From: an uncultured Prevotella sp.
GTDB lineage: Bacteria; Bacteroidota; Bacteroidia; Bacteroidales; Bacteroidaceae
NCBI GenBank assembly: GCA_900318625.1
Contig: ONLG01000004.1
Span: 1 to 64,000, forward strand
DNA: 64,000 bases
Direction of reading: 5' to 3'
Made by a program: the position numbers and the translations under genes. Shown here piece after piece: positions 61,479 through 64,000 of this stretch; the first letter of the stretch is position 1; every line of letters starts with the position of its first letter. The notes under the pieces were generated by a model. That model was not told where the DNA came from, did no database searches, and saw nothing but the letters and a program-made list of their open reading frames with translations.

Positions 61479-62597
61479 ATGAAACACAGCGTAAAAACAG
61501 AACAACTGCTAAGCCTCATCACGTGTGTGCTCATGGTGGCAGCCGTCAGCCTGCGACGCGACGGCAAGCTGCTTGGACACGAACTCACAGGCAACGAGAA
61601 ACCGGAAGTGGCTGCCGACAGCAGTGCCAGCCTGCGGCAGGACACCATAAGCCAACTTGCCGACGGCTCGATGGTGGTCCACACCGCTCTGCTGGCAAGC
61701 GACATCAAGGGATATGCAGGCACGGTGCCGCTCGACATAACGCTCCGCGACGGCAAGGTGGTGGGCGTGAAGGCCCTGAAAAACACCGAGACACCCGACT
61801 TCTTCAGCCAGGCAGGCAAGCTGCTGACCCAATGGAACGGCAAGACAATAGCCGAAGCTGAGAGCATGAAGGTGGATGTGGTGACGGGGGCTACGTTCTC
61901 TTCGCGTGCCATCATCGGCAATATGCAGCGCGGACTGGCTTTTGCAGCGAAGAAAAACGCGGAGGACAGCATCGGCCAGGGCTTCGACACATCGGCAAAA
62001 GCCATTGCCGGACTCGTCGTGGCACTCATGGCAGCCGTGGTTCCGCTGTTCGTGAAGAACCGCAGCTACCGCATCTGCCAGCAGCTGCTCAACGTAGGCG
62101 TGCTGGGACTGTGGTGCGGACAGTTCATCAGCTACACTTTGTTAATATCGGTAATGTCGAACGGCATGAACATCGCGCTGATGGCGGTGCCGATAGTGAT
62201 GATGGCGACAGCTTTCGTCTATCCGCTGTTTGGCCGCAAATCACACTATTGCAACCACGTATGCCCGTTTGGTTCGCTGCAAGAGCTGGCTGGGCGGTGC
62301 GTCAGGTATAAAATCAAGATGCATCCGCGCACAGTGAAGATGCTCGACACAGCCCGGAAACTGCTGTGGGCTGTGCTGATGCTTTGTCTGTGGACCGGCA
62401 TCTGGTTCGACTGGATAGACTATGAGCCGTTCTCGACATTCGTTTTCAGCTCGGCCTCGTGGGTTGTCATCGTGCTGGCAGTGGTCTTCGTGCTGCTATC
62501 AACGGTGGTGGCGCGCCCCTATTGCCGCTTCGTATGTCCCACGGGCACGCTCCTCAAGGCCAGCCAGTCGCTGAAGAGCCTGCAGGTAGGCAAGTAA
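61479..62597 (+). CDS. FMN-binding / CxxxCP iron-sulfur membrane protein (NosR/NapH-like)
   Basis: Predicted membrane electron-transfer protein of 372 residues. An N-terminal anchor (about 8-24) is followed by an exported FMN-binding domain (about 60-160) ending in 'VTGATFSSRAI', where the Thr is the kind of residue that covalently holds FMN in RnfG/NqrC/NosR. Four or five membrane helices follow (from about 170). Two CxxxCP motifs (Cys258/Cys262 and Cys349/Cys353) match those in NosR and NapH. A ferredoxin-type 4Fe-4S domain with CxxCxxCxxxCP is absent. No nos or nap genes are nearby, so the electron acceptor is unknown. Confidence 0.85.
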   Translation: MKHSVKTEQLLSLITCVLMVAAVSLRRDGKLLGHELTGNEKPEVAADSSASLRQDTISQLADGSMVVHTALLASDIKGYAGTVPLDITLRDGKVVGVKALKNTETPDFFSQAGKLLTQWNGKTIAEAESMKVDVVTGATFSSRAIIGNMQRGLAFAAKKNAEDSIGQGFDTSAKAIAGLVVALMAAVVPLFVKNRSYRICQQLLNVGVLGLWCGQFISYTLLISVMSNGMNIALMAVPIVMMATAFVYPLFGRKSHYCNHVCPFGSLQELAGRCVRYKIKMHPRTVKMLDTARKLLWAVLMLCLWTGIWFDWIDYEPFSTFVFSSASWVVIVLAVVFVLLSTVVARPYCRFVCPTGTLLKASQSLKSLQVGK

Positions 62598-62625
62598 AAG
62601 AGCAGAAAAGTAAGTATAAAACAAC

Positions 62626-62666
62626 CTGACGAGCAGACAAGGCAATGGCTCTTGTCTGCTCGTCAG
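62626..62666. terminator. Perfect 16-bp hairpin between convergent genes
   Basis: CTGACGAGCAGACAAG / CTTGTCTGCTCGTCAG with loop GCAATGGCT, located between the FMN/Fe-S gene and the acidic protein gene. A terminator by position; the U-run is weak on both sides. Confidence 0.6.
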
Positions 62667-62683
62667 CTTATATGAAGCCCCTA

Positions 62684-63121
62684 TCAAGGGAGCAGCTGCT
62701 TTAGAAAATCGTTCAAATCGTCGTCGAGTCCCTGCATCAGGTCGCCGCTGATAATCATCGTTTCGTCGTCAACGACATAGAGCTCGGCTATGTTTTCCTT
62801 GTCGTCATCCTCCAGAACAAAGCTGTAGGGCTTCAGAATACCCATGCTCTCGACAAGCTCTTTGTTGGCAGCAATAACCTTGCGGAGCACAGCCGTTATG
62901 TCGGCATAGAAGTCGTCGGTGTTGTTGCCAATCCATTCTTCCACAACGCAGCGCGTAATCTCGTTGTCATCATCGTCGAAAGCCATGAGATCGCCACTCT
63001 CCTGAGTAACCCTTACATGGATGTCAGTCAGGAGCGTGGGCTCGGAAGTGTGCGGAAACTTCTGTGAAACTTTCTTCAGGAAACGTTCAATCTGCTGAAC
63101 TGTCTGCGTGTTTGTTTCCAT
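62684..63121 (-). CDS. Acidic protein of unknown function
   Basis: A 145-residue, strongly acidic cytoplasmic protein. I do not recognise a family. It is predicted helical at both ends ('QIERFLKKVSQKF', 'DDLNDFLKQLLP') with beta segments between. The run 'AFDDDDNEITRCVVEEW' contains its only Cys. It has its own consensus promoter and is divergent from galE. Confidence 0.8.
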   Translation of the reverse strand: METNTQTVQQIERFLKKVSQKFPHTSEPTLLTDIHVRVTQESGDLMAFDDDDNEITRCVVEEWIGNNTDDFYADITAVLRKVIAANKELVESMGILKPYSFVLEDDDKENIAELYVVDDETMIISGDLMQGLDDDLNDFLKQLLP

Positions 63122-63172
63122 TGTGGTAGTTCTTTATGTGTTTTTGTCTGTTGTGGCAGCCTTTGCCTATTG

Positions 63173-63203
63173 CAAAAGTAGAAAAAACACGCTAACAGAC
63201 AAA
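63173..63203 (-). promoter_or_regulatory. Promoter of acidic protein gene
   Basis: Minus-strand TTTG (63200-63203), 19 nt, TACTTTTG (63173-63180); the leader is about 48 nt. Confidence 0.7.
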
Positions 63204-63240
63204 ACTTTTATGAATATTCTTTCATTCAAAAAGGTTTTGT

Positions 63241-63271
63241 TTTGGTGGTGAGCGGAAAAATAATACCTTTG
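63241..63271 (+). promoter_or_regulatory. Promoter of galE
   Basis: TTTG (63241-63244), 19 nt, TACCTTTG (63264-63271), full consensus. The leader is about 38 nt. It lies back to back with the promoter of the acidic protein gene. Confidence 0.75.
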
Positions 63272-63312
63272 CAACAGAAAGAACATTTATACTATTTTTA
63301 CCTATAATACTA

Positions 63313-64000
63313 ATGAAACAAACTATTCTTGTCACTGGTGGTACCGGGTTCATAGGCTCACACACCACCGTCGAACTGCAACAGGCAGGCTATGATGTGG
63401 TCATTGTAGACAACCTCTCAAACTCCAAGGCCGATGTCGTTGACGGCATTGAGCGCATCACCGGCATACGTCCGGCTTTCGAGAAAGTAGACCTTCGCGA
63501 CAAGGAGGCTACCGAAGCCGTGTTCAAGAAATATCCGGCAATCACGGGTATCATACACTTTGCCGCTTCAAAAGCTGTGGGAGAGAGCGTTGAGAAGCCC
63601 CTACTCTACTACCGCAACAACATCATTTCGCTCGTAAACCTGCTGGAACTGATGCCTCAGTACAACGTTAAGGGCATCATCTTCTCGAGCAGTTGCACCG
63701 TGTACGGACAGCCCACGCCCGAGAACCTGCCCGTTACCGAGGAGGCTCCGATACAGAAAGCCCTCTCACCTTACGGCAACACCAAGCAGATAAACGAGGA
63801 AATCATCACCGACTACATACACAGCGGCGCACCCATCAAGAGCATCATACTGCGCTATTTCAACCCTATCGGTGCCCATCCGTCGGCTGAGATAGGCGAG
63901 CTTCCCAACGGAGTGCCCATGAATCTGATTCCCTTTGTGACACAGACTGCCATCGGCGTGCGCAAGCAACTAAAGATTTTCGGCAACGATTACAACACTC
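63313..64000 (+). CDS. galE: UDP-glucose 4-epimerase, 5' part
   Basis: Interconverts UDP-glucose and UDP-galactose, feeding galactose metabolism and glycan synthesis. The first 229 codons are visible before the right edge; the family is about 340 residues. The NAD-binding loop TGGTGFIGSH (residues 8-17) and the catalytic Ser/Thr segment 'FSSSCTVYGQ' are present. The YxxxK pair is in 'SPYGNTKQ', and 'LRYFNPIGAHPSAEIGE' is the GalE-type sugar-binding region. The start ATG at 63313 is fixed by the P-loop spacing and the promoter. Confidence 0.95.
   Translation, partial: MKQTILVTGGTGFIGSHTTVELQQAGYDVVIVDNLSNSKADVVDGIERITGIRPAFEKVDLRDKEATEAVFKKYPAITGIIHFAASKAVGESVEKPLLYYRNNIISLVNLLELMPQYNVKGIIFSSSCTVYGQPTPENLPVTEEAPIQKALSPYGNTKQINEEIITDYIHSGAPIKSIILRYFNPIGAHPSAEIGELPNGVPMNLIPFVTQTAIGVRKQLKIFGNDYNT

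Overview
The window looks like a chromosomal segment of a Bacteroidota organism, most likely Prevotellaceae. The grounds are SusC/SusD pairs, Bacteroidota-type promoters (TTTG, 19-21 nt, TAnnTTTG) before many genes, a BspA-like leucine-rich-repeat protein, a fused histidine kinase of the Bacteroidales type, and an atp operon that starts with atpD-atpC. No rRNA, tRNA, insertion sequence, prophage or CRISPR array was seen.

Layout. Positions 1-1,600 hold nuoA, the first gene of a Complex I operon running off the left edge, and a BadF-type sugar kinase. Positions 1,888-17,316 form a starch-utilisation (Sus-like) locus: lipoprotein GH13 amylase, aldo/keto reductase and SusR-like membrane regulator in one operon; a 1-kb gap with two candidate small RNAs; then GH97 alpha-glucosidase (SusB), SusC, SusD, a SusE-like lipoprotein with two starch-binding modules, and a secreted GH13 amylase with a further such module and a type IX secretion-like tail. 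Identical sites (CTAAYAATCAAGCA) lie exactly 63 bp before the -7 boxes of the GH97 and secreted-amylase genes; they are candidate regulator sites.

Positions 17,613-29,683 hold a DUF3078-like outer-membrane protein, uvrB, the complete F1Fo ATP synthase operon (minus strand) and pfkA. Positions 30,421-33,789 are a glycosyltransferase operon ending in a small alkylguanine-DNA alkyltransferase-like gene. Positions 33,885-36,572 are an AT-richer type II restriction-modification island whose HTH regulator is broken. Then come rpsP, another glycosyltransferase, a Dcu C4-dicarboxylate transporter, carB, a WG-repeat-like protein, yidC, a DUF1846 protein, an S9 peptidase, an MFS transporter and radA.

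Positions 53,335-60,266 (minus strand) look like one operon: a four-domain two-module histidine kinase, its response regulator, an unknown membrane protein and a BspA-like surface protein. The region upstream of the kinase carries five tandem G-rich repeats. A diverged copy of that repeat lies inside the kinase gene, in the ATP-lid loop. The right end has an outer-membrane beta-barrel protein, a NosR/NapH-like FMN/Fe-S membrane protein, a small acidic protein and the 5' part of galE.

Signals outside the genes include three dispersed copies of an 80-135 bp imperfect palindrome, a promoter cassette that is duplicated before the glycosyltransferase operon and recurs before carB, and a 19-bp dyad present both as a tandem array and upstream of the histidine kinase.
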